This document shows, piece after piece, positions 57,248 through 64,000 of a stretch of DNA of 64,000 bases. Made by a program: the position numbers and the translations under genes. The stretch covers positions 34,043 to 98,042 of the forward strand of contig JADFDU010000057.1 in NCBI GenBank assembly GCA_018262775.1, written 5' to 3'. This DNA comes from Rhodocyclaceae bacterium (lineage in GTDB: Bacteria > Pseudomonadota > Gammaproteobacteria > Burkholderiales > Rhodocyclaceae). Position 1 is the first letter of the stretch. Each line of letters begins with the position of its first letter. The notes under the pieces were generated by a model. That model had not been told where the DNA came from, did no database searches, and saw only the letters and a list, made by a program, of their open reading frames with translations.

Positions 57248-58477
57248 ATGAAACGCAAACTGCTCAACGCCGCAATCGCAGCACTGCTGATTCCGGCAGC
57301 CAGTATCGCTTTTGCCCAAGCCAAGCCTGCAGCCGTGAAGATTTCCGACGGTACGGTCAAGATCGGTGTACTGACCGACATGTCGGGAGTGTATTCCGAC
57401 CTCGGTGGCCAAGGCTCGGTGACCGCGGCACGCATGGCCGTCGATGACTATGTGGCGCAGCATAAGCCGAAGTTCAAGGTCGAGATGGTCTATGCAGACC
57501 ACCAGAACAAGGCTGATGTGGGTTCCAACAAGGTGCGCGAATGGTATGACACCCAGGGTGTGGACATGGTGACCGACGTGCTCAATTCGGGTGTTGCGTT
57601 GGCCGTGGCCAAGGTGACGCAGGAGAAGAACCGCATCATGATTAATGCCGGTGCGGCCTCGACCCGGCTGACCAACGAGGACTGCTCGCCCAACACGGTG
57701 CACTATGTCTATGACACTTATGCGCTGGCCCAGGGCGCCAAGGCGGTGACCAAGGCCGGCGGCGATACATGGTTCTTCCTCACTGCCGATTATGCCTTCG
57801 GCACGTCGCTGCAGGCGGATGCCAGCAAAGCAGTCGAGGCCGCCGGCGGCAAGGTGCTCGGCGCGGTCAGGCATCCTTTGAACGCTTCGGATTTTTCCTC
57901 CTTCCTGTTGCAGGCCCAGGCTTCGAAGGCGAAGGTGGTGGGGCTGGCCAACGCCGGTGGCGATACCATCAACGCGATCAAGGCGGCGAACGAGTTCGGT
58001 CTGACCAAGAAGCAGTCCCTGATGGGGCTGTTGACTACCATCGTTGACATCCATGCGCTCGGCCTGGCGACGACCCAGGGAATGATGTTCACGGAAGGGT
58101 TCTACTGGAACCTCAACGACGACACCCGTGCCTGGAGCCGGCGCTTCTTCGAAAAACACAAGAAGATGCCGAGCATGCTGCAGGCCGGTACCTATTCGGC
58201 TGTGACGACCTACCTCAAGGCGGTGCAGGCAGCTGGCACTGACGAGGCGAGTGCTGTCATGAAGAAGCTCAAGGAACTGCCGATCAACGACTTTTTCGCC
58301 AAGAACGGCATGATCCGCATAGACGGCCGCATGGTGCACGACATGTATCTGGTGCAGGTGAAGAAGCCGGCCGAGTCGAAGGAGCCGTGGGACTACTACA
58401 ACATCAAGGCGGTCATCCCGGGCAACGAGGCGTACCAGTCGCTGTCGCTGTCGCGCTGCCCACTGGTCAAGAAGTGA
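57248..58477 (+). CDS. ABC transporter substrate-binding protein (second importer)
   Basis: A 409-residue periplasmic protein, Sec signal ending IAFA-QA, then VKIGVLTDMSGVYSDLGGQG, a type I fold of the LivK-like group that binds aromatic or aliphatic carboxylates and amides. GAGGAGACACGAG precedes the ATG. It sits between ATPase and permease genes, unlike the first importer, where it comes first. Ligand unknown; an organic acid activated by the upstream ligase is plausible. Confidence 0.87.
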   Translation: MKRKLLNAAIAALLIPAASIAFAQAKPAAVKISDGTVKIGVLTDMSGVYSDLGGQGSVTAARMAVDDYVAQHKPKFKVEMVYADHQNKADVGSNKVREWYDTQGVDMVTDVLNSGVALAVAKVTQEKNRIMINAGAASTRLTNEDCSPNTVHYVYDTYALAQGAKAVTKAGGDTWFFLTADYAFGTSLQADASKAVEAAGGKVLGAVRHPLNASDFSSFLLQAQASKAKVVGLANAGGDTINAIKAANEFGLTKKQSLMGLLTTIVDIHALGLATTQGMMFTEGFYWNLNDDTRAWSRRFFEKHKKMPSMLQAGTYSAVTTYLKAVQAAGTDEASAVMKKLKELPINDFFAKNGMIRIDGRMVHDMYLVQVKKPAESKEPWDYYNIKAVIPGNEAYQSLSLSRCPLVKK

Positions 58478-58494
58478 TCTGACGGCAACCGAGC

Positions 58495-59382
58495 ATGTCG
58501 GAGATCTTCGGCATACCGATCCAGGCCTTCATGGGCCAGCTCATGCTGGGACTGGTCAATGGCTCGTTCTACGCCATGCTGAGCCTGGGTCTGGCGGTGA
58601 TCTTCGGCATGCTCAACATCATCAACTTCAGCCACGGCGCCCTCTATATGATGGGTGCATTCCTGGCGTGGATGGGCCTGGAATACCTGGGGATCGGCTA
58701 CTGGCCGGCGCTGCTGCTGGTGCCGCTAGTAGTCGGTTTGTTTGGCATTGTGGTCGAGCGCAGCATGCTGCAATGGCTCTACAAGCTGGACCACCTGTAT
58801 GGCTTGCTGCTGACCTTCGGTCTGGCGCTGATGCTGGAGGGGTTGTTTACCAACATCTACGGCGTATCTGGCCAGCCTTACACAATACCCGAGGAACTAT
58901 CGGGTGCCTTCAACCTGGGTTTCATGTTCCTGCCCAAATATCGCGCGTGGGTGATCGTCGCCTCGCTGGGCGTGTGTTTTGCCACCTGGTTCATGATTGA
59001 AAAGACCCGGCTCGGCGCCAACTTGCGGGCAGCTACCGAGAACCCCCAACTGACCCAGGCTTTTGGTATCAACGTGCCGCTATTGGTGATGCTGACCTAC
59101 GGTTTCGGCGCAGCACTGGCCGGCTTCGCCGGGGTACTGGCAGCGCCGGTGATCCAGGTCAGCCCCTTGATGGGATCGCATCTGATCATCACCGTCTTTG
59201 CCGTGGTGGTCATCGGCGGCATGGGCTCGATCCTCGGCTCGATCATCACCGGTCTGGGCCTCGGCGTGATCGAGGGCTTGACGCGGGTGTTCTATCCGGA
59301 GGCGTCGGCGACGGTGGTCTTCATCATCATGGCTATCGTACTGATGCTACGGCCGGCCGGTTTGTTCGGGAAAGAGAAATGA
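58495..59382 (+). CDS. ABC transporter permease, LivH type (second importer)
   Basis: A 295-residue permease with about eight membrane segments. LGLAVIFGMLNIINFSHGALYMMG and VVVIGGMGSILGSIITG are LivH patterns; ends LRPAGLFGKEK. Overlaps the LivM-type gene by ATGA. Confidence 0.9.
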   Translation: MSEIFGIPIQAFMGQLMLGLVNGSFYAMLSLGLAVIFGMLNIINFSHGALYMMGAFLAWMGLEYLGIGYWPALLLVPLVVGLFGIVVERSMLQWLYKLDHLYGLLLTFGLALMLEGLFTNIYGVSGQPYTIPEELSGAFNLGFMFLPKYRAWVIVASLGVCFATWFMIEKTRLGANLRAATENPQLTQAFGINVPLLVMLTYGFGAALAGFAGVLAAPVIQVSPLMGSHLIITVFAVVVIGGMGSILGSIITGLGLGVIEGLTRVFYPEASATVVFIIMAIVLMLRPAGLFGKEK

Positions 59383-60311
59383 ACCGGCGTGGGGTTGGAT
59401 ACGGACTCCTGCTGGCGCTCCTGCTAGTGGCGCCGTATGCTGTCTACCCGGTCCTGGTGATGAAGATTCTGTGCTTTGCGCTGTTCGCCTGTGCCTTCAA
59501 CCTGCTGATCGGCTATACCGGGCTGCTGTCGTTCGGTCATGCCGTATTCCTCGGCACGGCGGGCTATGTCGCCGGCCACAGCATCAAGGTATGGGGCTTC
59601 CCGCCGGAGCTGGGACTCATTTTCGCGGCGCTGACGGCTGCGGCACTGGGCTGGGTGATCGGCAGCCTGGCAATCCGCCGCTCCGGCATTTACTTCGCAA
59701 TGATTACCCTGGCGCTGGCGCAGCTGATGTATTTTGTATTTCTGCAGGTGCCTTTCACCGGCGGTGAGGATGGTTTGCAGGGCGTGCCGCGCGGCAAGCT
59801 GCTTGGCTTTATCGATCTCACCGACGACTTGAATCTCTATTACTTCGTACTGGCGATTTTCGTCTTCGGCTTCTGGCTGATCAACCGCACCATCCATTCG
59901 CCTTTCGGCCAGGTGCTGAAGGCCATTCGCGAGAACGAGGCGCGTGCCATTTCACTCGGCTACGATGTAGCGAAATACAAGTTGCTGGCCTTCGTGCTCT
60001 CTGCCGGCCTGGCCGGCCTGGCCGGCGCCACCAAGACGCTGGTGTTCCGCTTCGCCACCCTGACCGATGCCCATTGGCACACTTCGGGCGAGGTGGTGCT
60101 GATGACGCTGCTCGGCGGCATGGGTACCGTGTTCGGCCCGGTCGCGGGCGCTGCCACCATCGTCACCCTGCAGAATGAGTTGGCCGACAAGGTTGGTTCG
60201 CTCGTCACCGTCATCATGGGCGCGATTTTCGTCTTCTGCGTACTGGTCTTCCGCCGCGGCATCGTCGGCGAGTTGGGCGCGCTTTACAAAAAAATGACCG
60301 GTGCCCGCTAA
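59379..60311 (+). CDS. ABC transporter permease, LivM type (second importer)
   Basis: A 310-residue permease. NLLIGYTGLLSFGHAVFLGT, YFAMITLALAQLMYFVFLQ and LLGGMGTVFGPVAGA are LivM patterns. Its last four bases overlap the end of the convergent TetR-type gene. Confidence 0.9.
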   Translation: MNRRGVGYGLLLALLLVAPYAVYPVLVMKILCFALFACAFNLLIGYTGLLSFGHAVFLGTAGYVAGHSIKVWGFPPELGLIFAALTAAALGWVIGSLAIRRSGIYFAMITLALAQLMYFVFLQVPFTGGEDGLQGVPRGKLLGFIDLTDDLNLYYFVLAIFVFGFWLINRTIHSPFGQVLKAIRENEARAISLGYDVAKYKLLAFVLSAGLAGLAGATKTLVFRFATLTDAHWHTSGEVVLMTLLGGMGTVFGPVAGAATIVTLQNELADKVGSLVTVIMGAIFVFCVLVFRRGIVGELGALYKKMTGAR

Positions 60312-60883
60312 CGGGCGATCCTGTCGGCGATCCAGCGCTTCATCTCGGCCATGTCGGCGTCGAACTTGCCGCAGCTCATCAGACTCAGACCGAACACGTA
60401 GGCATACAGCAGCAGGCTACGGCTAGAGGCCTCCAGCGGCGGCATGCCGCGCGCCTCGAAGCCCTTGCGGCCGAATTCAAGACGGTTTGCATCCACCTCT
60501 TCCACCACTGCCGCCGCGGCCGGATCACGCCGTGCCCAGTCCCGCATGGCGATCTCGATGAGCATGCCCTTGCGATTGCGGTTGGCGCTATAGACCTCGA
60601 TGACGTGGTAGGCGCGCGGCAGTTCCTCGCCGGGGACGGCGCGGGTCTGCTTCTGGATATCCTTGATGCGGCCATCCTTCCAGGTGACCAGCACCGCATC
60701 GAGCAGATCGCGACGATTCTTGAAATGCCAGTAGAAGCTGCCCTTGGTGACTTTCAAGCGCTTCGCCAGCACTTCCACGCGGATGCCTTCGAGGCCCCTG
60801 GCAGCGAGGATATCCAGCGCCGCCTTGATCCACGCTTCGCGGTCGAGCTGCGATCGTCCGGGTTCTGTTTTGATTCTGGCCAT
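60308..60883 (-). CDS. TetR-family transcriptional regulator
   Basis: A 191-residue regulator. The N-terminal helix-turn-helix is ILAARGLEGIRVEVLAKRLK followed by VTKGSFYWHFKNRRDLLDAV. The C-terminal domain would bind an acyl-CoA or acid effector. It is convergent with livM and divergent from etfBA; the perfect palindrome in the shared spacer (60935-60952) is its likely operator. It may also control the ligase/importer operon. Confidence 0.92.
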   Translation of the reverse strand: MARIKTEPGRSQLDREAWIKAALDILAARGLEGIRVEVLAKRLKVTKGSFYWHFKNRRDLLDAVLVTWKDGRIKDIQKQTRAVPGEELPRAYHVIEVYSANRNRKGMLIEIAMRDWARRDPAAAAVVEEVDANRLEFGRKGFEARGMPPLEASSRSLLLYAYVFGLSLMSCGKFDADMAEMKRWIADRIAR

Positions 60884-60934
60884 TGTCGTCGGCTGTCTTG
60901 AAATCCTGTCGGGCTTGCGCTAGGATACGAATAC

Positions 60935-60952
60935 CCATACGGTAGCGTATGG
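60935..60952. promoter_or_regulatory. CCATACG-GTAG-CGTATGG palindrome, probable TetR-type operator
   Basis: Perfect seven-base arms between the tetR-type gene and etfB. A possible -35 TTGCGC (60915) and -10 TACGGT (60938) with 17 bases between put the palindrome over the -10 of the etf promoter. Confidence 0.72.
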
Positions 60953-61069
60953 AAGAATTCTGCCGCCCCCGGCCGGCCGTGTCAAATACCTCGACCCGGT
61001 GCCATAATCTGCCGGAGGAGAGGTGGCCGCGCGCTGCGCGGTTCCGCAATTACGCAAAGGAGAACGGGA

Positions 61070-61819
61070 TTGAAGATCCTCGTACCAGTCAAGCGCGTCG
61101 TTGACTACAACGTCAAGGTGCGCGTCAAGGGCGATGGTTCCGGCGTGGACCTGGCCAACGTCAAAATGTCGATGAACCCCTTCGACGAGATCGCCGTCGA
61201 AGAGGCGGTGCGCCTGCGGGAAGCCGGCGTGGCTACCGAGGTGGTGGCGGTTTCCTGCGGTCTTGCCGCCTGCCAGGAAACCCTGCGCACGGCGCTGGCC
61301 ATCGGCGCCGACCGCGCCATTCTCGTCGAGTCCGACGTCGAGCTACAGCCGCTGGCGGTGGCCAAGCTGATGAAGGCCGTGGCGGAGAAGGAAGGGCCGC
61401 AACTGGTCATCTTCGGCAAGCAGGCCATCGACGACGATGCCAACCAGACCGGGCAGATGTTCGCCGCGCTGATGGGCTGGCCGCAGGCCACCTTCGCCTC
61501 GAAGGTGGTGATTGCCGACGGCAAGGCGACGGTGACGCGCGAGATCGACGGCGGCCTCGAGACCGTTGAGATGAAGCTGCCGGCAGTGGTGACCACCGAC
61601 CTGCGCCTTAACGAGCCGCGCTATGCGACGCTGCCCAACATCATGAAGGCGAAGAAGAAGCCGCTGGACAACCTGAAGCCGGCCGACCTCGGCGTCGACG
61701 TCGCGCCGCGGCTGAAGACCCTCAAGGTTGCCGAACCGCCCAAGCGTGCCGGCGGCACCAAGGTGACGGACGTCAAGCAGCTGGTAGACAAACTCAAGAA
61801 CGAAGCGAAGGTGATCTGA
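61070..61819 (+). CDS. etfB: Electron transfer flavoprotein beta subunit
   Basis: A 249-residue EtfB. Starts with TTG ([20 protein letters not shown]) preceded by AAAGGAGAACGGGA. Family parts: [43 protein letters not shown], and the signature region [24 protein letters not shown]. Shuttles electrons from acyl-CoA dehydrogenases to ETF:quinone oxidoreductase. Stop and etfA start overlap (TGATG). Confidence 0.95.
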   Translation: MKILVPVKRVVDYNVKVRVKGDGSGVDLANVKMSMNPFDEIAVEEAVRLREAGVATEVVAVSCGLAACQETLRTALAIGADRAILVESDVELQPLAVAKLMKAVAEKEGPQLVIFGKQAIDDDANQTGQMFAALMGWPQATFASKVVIADGKATVTREIDGGLETVEMKLPAVVTTDLRLNEPRYATLPNIMKAKKKPLDNLKPADLGVDVAPRLKTLKVAEPPKRAGGTKVTDVKQLVDKLKNEAKVI

Positions 61820-62751
61820 TGAGCATTCTGGTCATTGCAGAACACGACAATGTGTCGCTGAAGGCGGCGACGCTCAATACGCTTTCCGCCGCGAAGAAGA
61901 TCGGCGGGGAAATCCATGTACTGGTGGCCGGCAGCGGTTGCGCCGCCGCCGCACAGGCCGCCGCCCAGCTTGAAGGCGTTGCCAAGGTGTGCGTCGCCGA
62001 TGCCGCGCCCTACGCCGAGCAGCTACCGGAAAACCTCGCCGCGCTGGTCGTCGCCAACGCAAGCGGCTACACGCACATCCTCGCACCGGCCTCCACCTTC
62101 GGCAAGAATGTCCTGCCGCGCGTGGCGGCGCTGCTGGACGTGGCGCAGATTTCCGATATCGTCGCCGTCGAATCTGCCGACATCTTCGTGCGACCGATCT
62201 ATGCCGGCAATGCCCTGGCGACGGTGCAGAGCGCCGATGCGGTGAAAGTCATCACCGTGCGCGGCACGGCCTTCGAGGCGGCTGGGAAGGGTGGCGCCGC
62301 CGTGGTTGAGTCGATCGAGACGGGTAGTGATCTCGGTGTGTCGAAACTGGTTGGGCGTGAATTGACGAAGAGCGCGCGTCCCGAGCTGGGCGCGGCGAAG
62401 ATCATCGTCTCGGGCGGCCGCGGCCTGGCCAACGGCGAGAACTACCACAAGCTGCTGGAGCCATTGGCCGACAAGCTCGGTGCCGCCCTGGGGGCCTCGC
62501 GCGCGGCGGTCGATGCGGGATTCGTACCCAACGACTACCAGGTCGGCCAGACCGGCAAGATCGTCGCGCCGGACCTCTACATCGCCATCGGCATCTCCGG
62601 CGCCATCCAGCACCTTGCGGGCATGAAGGACAGCAAGGTGATCGTCGCCATCAACAAGGATCCCGAGGCGCCGATCTTCCAGGTGGCCGACTACGGTCTG
62701 GTGGCCGACCTGTTCCAGGCCGTGCCAGAACTGGTGGCCGAACTGGGCTGA
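61819..62751 (+). CDS. etfA: Electron transfer flavoprotein alpha subunit
   Basis: A 310-residue EtfA. The FAD-binding C-terminal half has [17 protein letters not shown] [32 protein letters not shown] and the closing [19 protein letters not shown]. Forms the heterodimer with EtfB; the adjacent acyl-CoA dehydrogenase is the likely electron donor. Confidence 0.95.
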   Translation: MSILVIAEHDNVSLKAATLNTLSAAKKIGGEIHVLVAGSGCAAAAQAAAQLEGVAKVCVADAAPYAEQLPENLAALVVANASGYTHILAPASTFGKNVLPRVAALLDVAQISDIVAVESADIFVRPIYAGNALATVQSADAVKVITVRGTAFEAAGKGGAAVVESIETGSDLGVSKLVGRELTKSARPELGAAKIIVSGGRGLANGENYHKLLEPLADKLGAALGASRAAVDAGFVPNDYQVGQTGKIVAPDLYIAIGISGAIQHLAGMKDSKVIVAINKDPEAPIFQVADYGLVADLFQAVPELVAELG

Positions 62752-62959
62752 GCCCGATGCGCCGGCTTCGCGTCGCGGCTGGCTGGCAGGCGGTAGTGTT
62801 GCTGCTGGCCACGCTGCACGCGATGGCGGCATCGACAGCCTGATTGCGCGCATACACGGTGTGGCCGATGACGTTCGATCTCAAGCCGAGATCCTGCTGC
62901 TGGAAGATATTCTGAACGACCGGCTTGCCGGTCATGCGCGACCCCATTAGGAGACTGAG
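62752..62959. other. Spacer between etfA and acyl-CoA dehydrogenase gene
   Basis: 208 bases with no supportable gene. It ends with a good ribosome site (TTAGGAGACTGAG). A short frame with LEDILNDRLAGHA could be a remnant, but nothing more can be said. Confidence 0.4.
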
Positions 62960-64000
62960 ATGAGCACTTATTCCGCCCCCCTGCGCGACATGCATTTCGT
63001 AATGCGCGAATTGGCCAGTATCGAGCAGGTCGGCAAGTTGCCCGGTTACGAGGAAGCGACGCCCGACACCATCGATGCCATTCTCGAGGAGGCGGGCAAG
63101 TTCGCCACGGGCGTCCTCTCGCCGCTCAACACCACTGGCGACCAGGAGGGCGCACAGTGGCAGGACAGCAATGTCACCATGCCGCAGGGCTTCAAGGAAG
63201 CCTACCGGCAGTTCGTCGAAAACGGCTGGAACGGCATCGGCTGTGAACCGGAATACGGCGGGCAGGGCATGCCCAAGGTGGTGGTGGCCGCAGTGCAGGA
63301 AATGTGGAAGGCCTCCAATATGGCATTCTCACTGTGCCCGTTGCTCACCACCGGCGCCATCGAGGCGATTATCCTCAACGGTTCGCCGGAATTGAAGCAA
63401 ACCTATCTGCCGAAAATGATCGAAGGCACATGGACGGGCACCATGAACCTCACCGAGCCGCAGGCCGGTTCCGACCTGGCGCTGGTACGCTCGCGCGCCG
63501 TGCCGCAGGGTGACGGTACCTACAAGGTCTTCGGCCAGAAGATCTTCATCACCTACGGCGAGCACGACATGACGGACAACATCGTCCATCTGGTGCTGGC
63601 GCGCACGCCGGGCGCGCCCGAGGGAGTGAAGGGCATCTCGCTCTTCGTCGTGCCGAAGTTCCTCCTCAATGCTGACGGTACGCCCGATGCGCGCAATGAC
63701 GTGCGCTGCGTCTCCATCGAGCACAAGCTGGGCATCCACGCCAGCCCGACCTGCATCATGGCCTATGGCGATCACGGCGGTGCCACAGGCCATCTCGTCG
63801 GCAAGGAGAACGAGGGGCTCAAGTACATGTTCGTCATGATGAATGCGGCGCGCTTCGCCGTTGGCCTGGAGGGCGTGGCCATCGCCGACCGCGCCTACCA
63901 GCGGGCGCTCGGCTATGCCAAGGAACGCGTGCAGGGTCGCGACCTCGTCGAGGGCGGGGGGGCCGTGCCGATCATCCGCCATCCCGACATCCGCCGCATG
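62960..64000 (+). CDS. Acyl-CoA dehydrogenase (long, DmdC-like), 3' end beyond window
   Basis: 347 codons are visible; family members have about 590-600. N-terminal MSTYSAPLRDMHFVMRELAS is typical of the long acyl-CoA dehydrogenases with an extra C-terminal domain (FadE/DmdC-like). MNLTEPQAGSDLALVRSRA is the FAD/substrate motif; HKLGIHASPTC and FVMMNAARFAVGLEGV follow. Catalytic Glu lies further on. AGGAGACTGAG precedes the ATG. Electrons should go to EtfAB, whose genes lie just upstream. Confidence 0.93.
   Translation, partial: MSTYSAPLRDMHFVMRELASIEQVGKLPGYEEATPDTIDAILEEAGKFATGVLSPLNTTGDQEGAQWQDSNVTMPQGFKEAYRQFVENGWNGIGCEPEYGGQGMPKVVVAAVQEMWKASNMAFSLCPLLTTGAIEAIILNGSPELKQTYLPKMIEGTWTGTMNLTEPQAGSDLALVRSRAVPQGDGTYKVFGQKIFITYGEHDMTDNIVHLVLARTPGAPEGVKGISLFVVPKFLLNADGTPDARNDVRCVSIEHKLGIHASPTCIMAYGDHGGATGHLVGKENEGLKYMFVMMNAARFAVGLEGVAIADRAYQRALGYAKERVQGRDLVEGGGAVPIIRHPDIRRM

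Overview
The window reads as high-GC betaproteobacterial DNA, most like a facultatively anaerobic, aromatic-degrading member of the Rhodocyclaceae (Azoarcus/Aromatoleum/Thauera type). The reasons are a complete core of the aerobic benzoyl-CoA epoxidation (box) pathway with its BoxR regulator, a korA/korB/korC-like set like the 2-oxoglutarate:NADP+ oxidoreductase described for Azoarcus evansii, several branched-chain-type ABC importers beside acyl-CoA ligases, and monofunctional RelA. Gene assignments come from reading the sequence by eye; no database search was possible.

Layout. 1-5.5 kb: end of comEC, an exported DUF411 protein, a Tat-exported flavocytochrome-c-type flavoprotein, and a hydrolase/quinone-reductase pair. 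5.8-11.3 kb (minus): operon boxR-boxC-boxB-boxA. 11.5-21.6 kb (plus, divergent): DUF4863 protein, benzoate-CoA ligase, a two-component system, a five-gene ABC importer and an alpha/beta hydrolase. Together these would take up benzoate, activate it to benzoyl-CoA, epoxidise and cleave the ring. The next enzyme, the semialdehyde dehydrogenase, is not in the window. 21.7-28.8 kb: accessory stretch with an AT-rich HEPN-like gene, an SDR, msrA/msrB, a VapBC pair, MtfA and small membrane proteins. 28.9-34.6 kb: korC-like, FAD oxidoreductase, korA-like and korB-like genes in one operon.

34.8-41.6 kb: relA, an SQR-like flavoprotein, an exonuclease, and a long-chain acyl-CoA ligase flanked by an intact and a decayed copy of a small zinc-ribbon gene. 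41.8-45.3 kb: an AT-richer metal-uptake block (His-rich small protein, porin-like protein, ZnuA-like and ZnuB-like proteins, no ATPase). 45.6-49.4 kb: divergent ppk and ppx. 49.4-53.0 kb: an Mla-type lipid transporter operon. 53.1-64 kb: a second acyl-CoA catabolic region (acyl-CoA synthetase, crotonase-fold protein, second five-gene ABC importer, TetR regulator, etfBA, acyl-CoA dehydrogenase running off the end).

The non-coding DNA is unusually rich in dispersed palindromic repeats. They lie in many intra-operon gaps, and one is translated as the N-terminus of an ABC ATPase. Points most worth a second look: 11-bp-periodic repeats at ppk/ppx and downstream of the two-component genes, a P-loop Lys-to-Arg change in the second LivF, missing catalytic residues in the FCSD-like and crotonase-like proteins, a MITE-like element overlapping the msrA stop codon, and the extra FAD oxidoreductase inside the kor operon.
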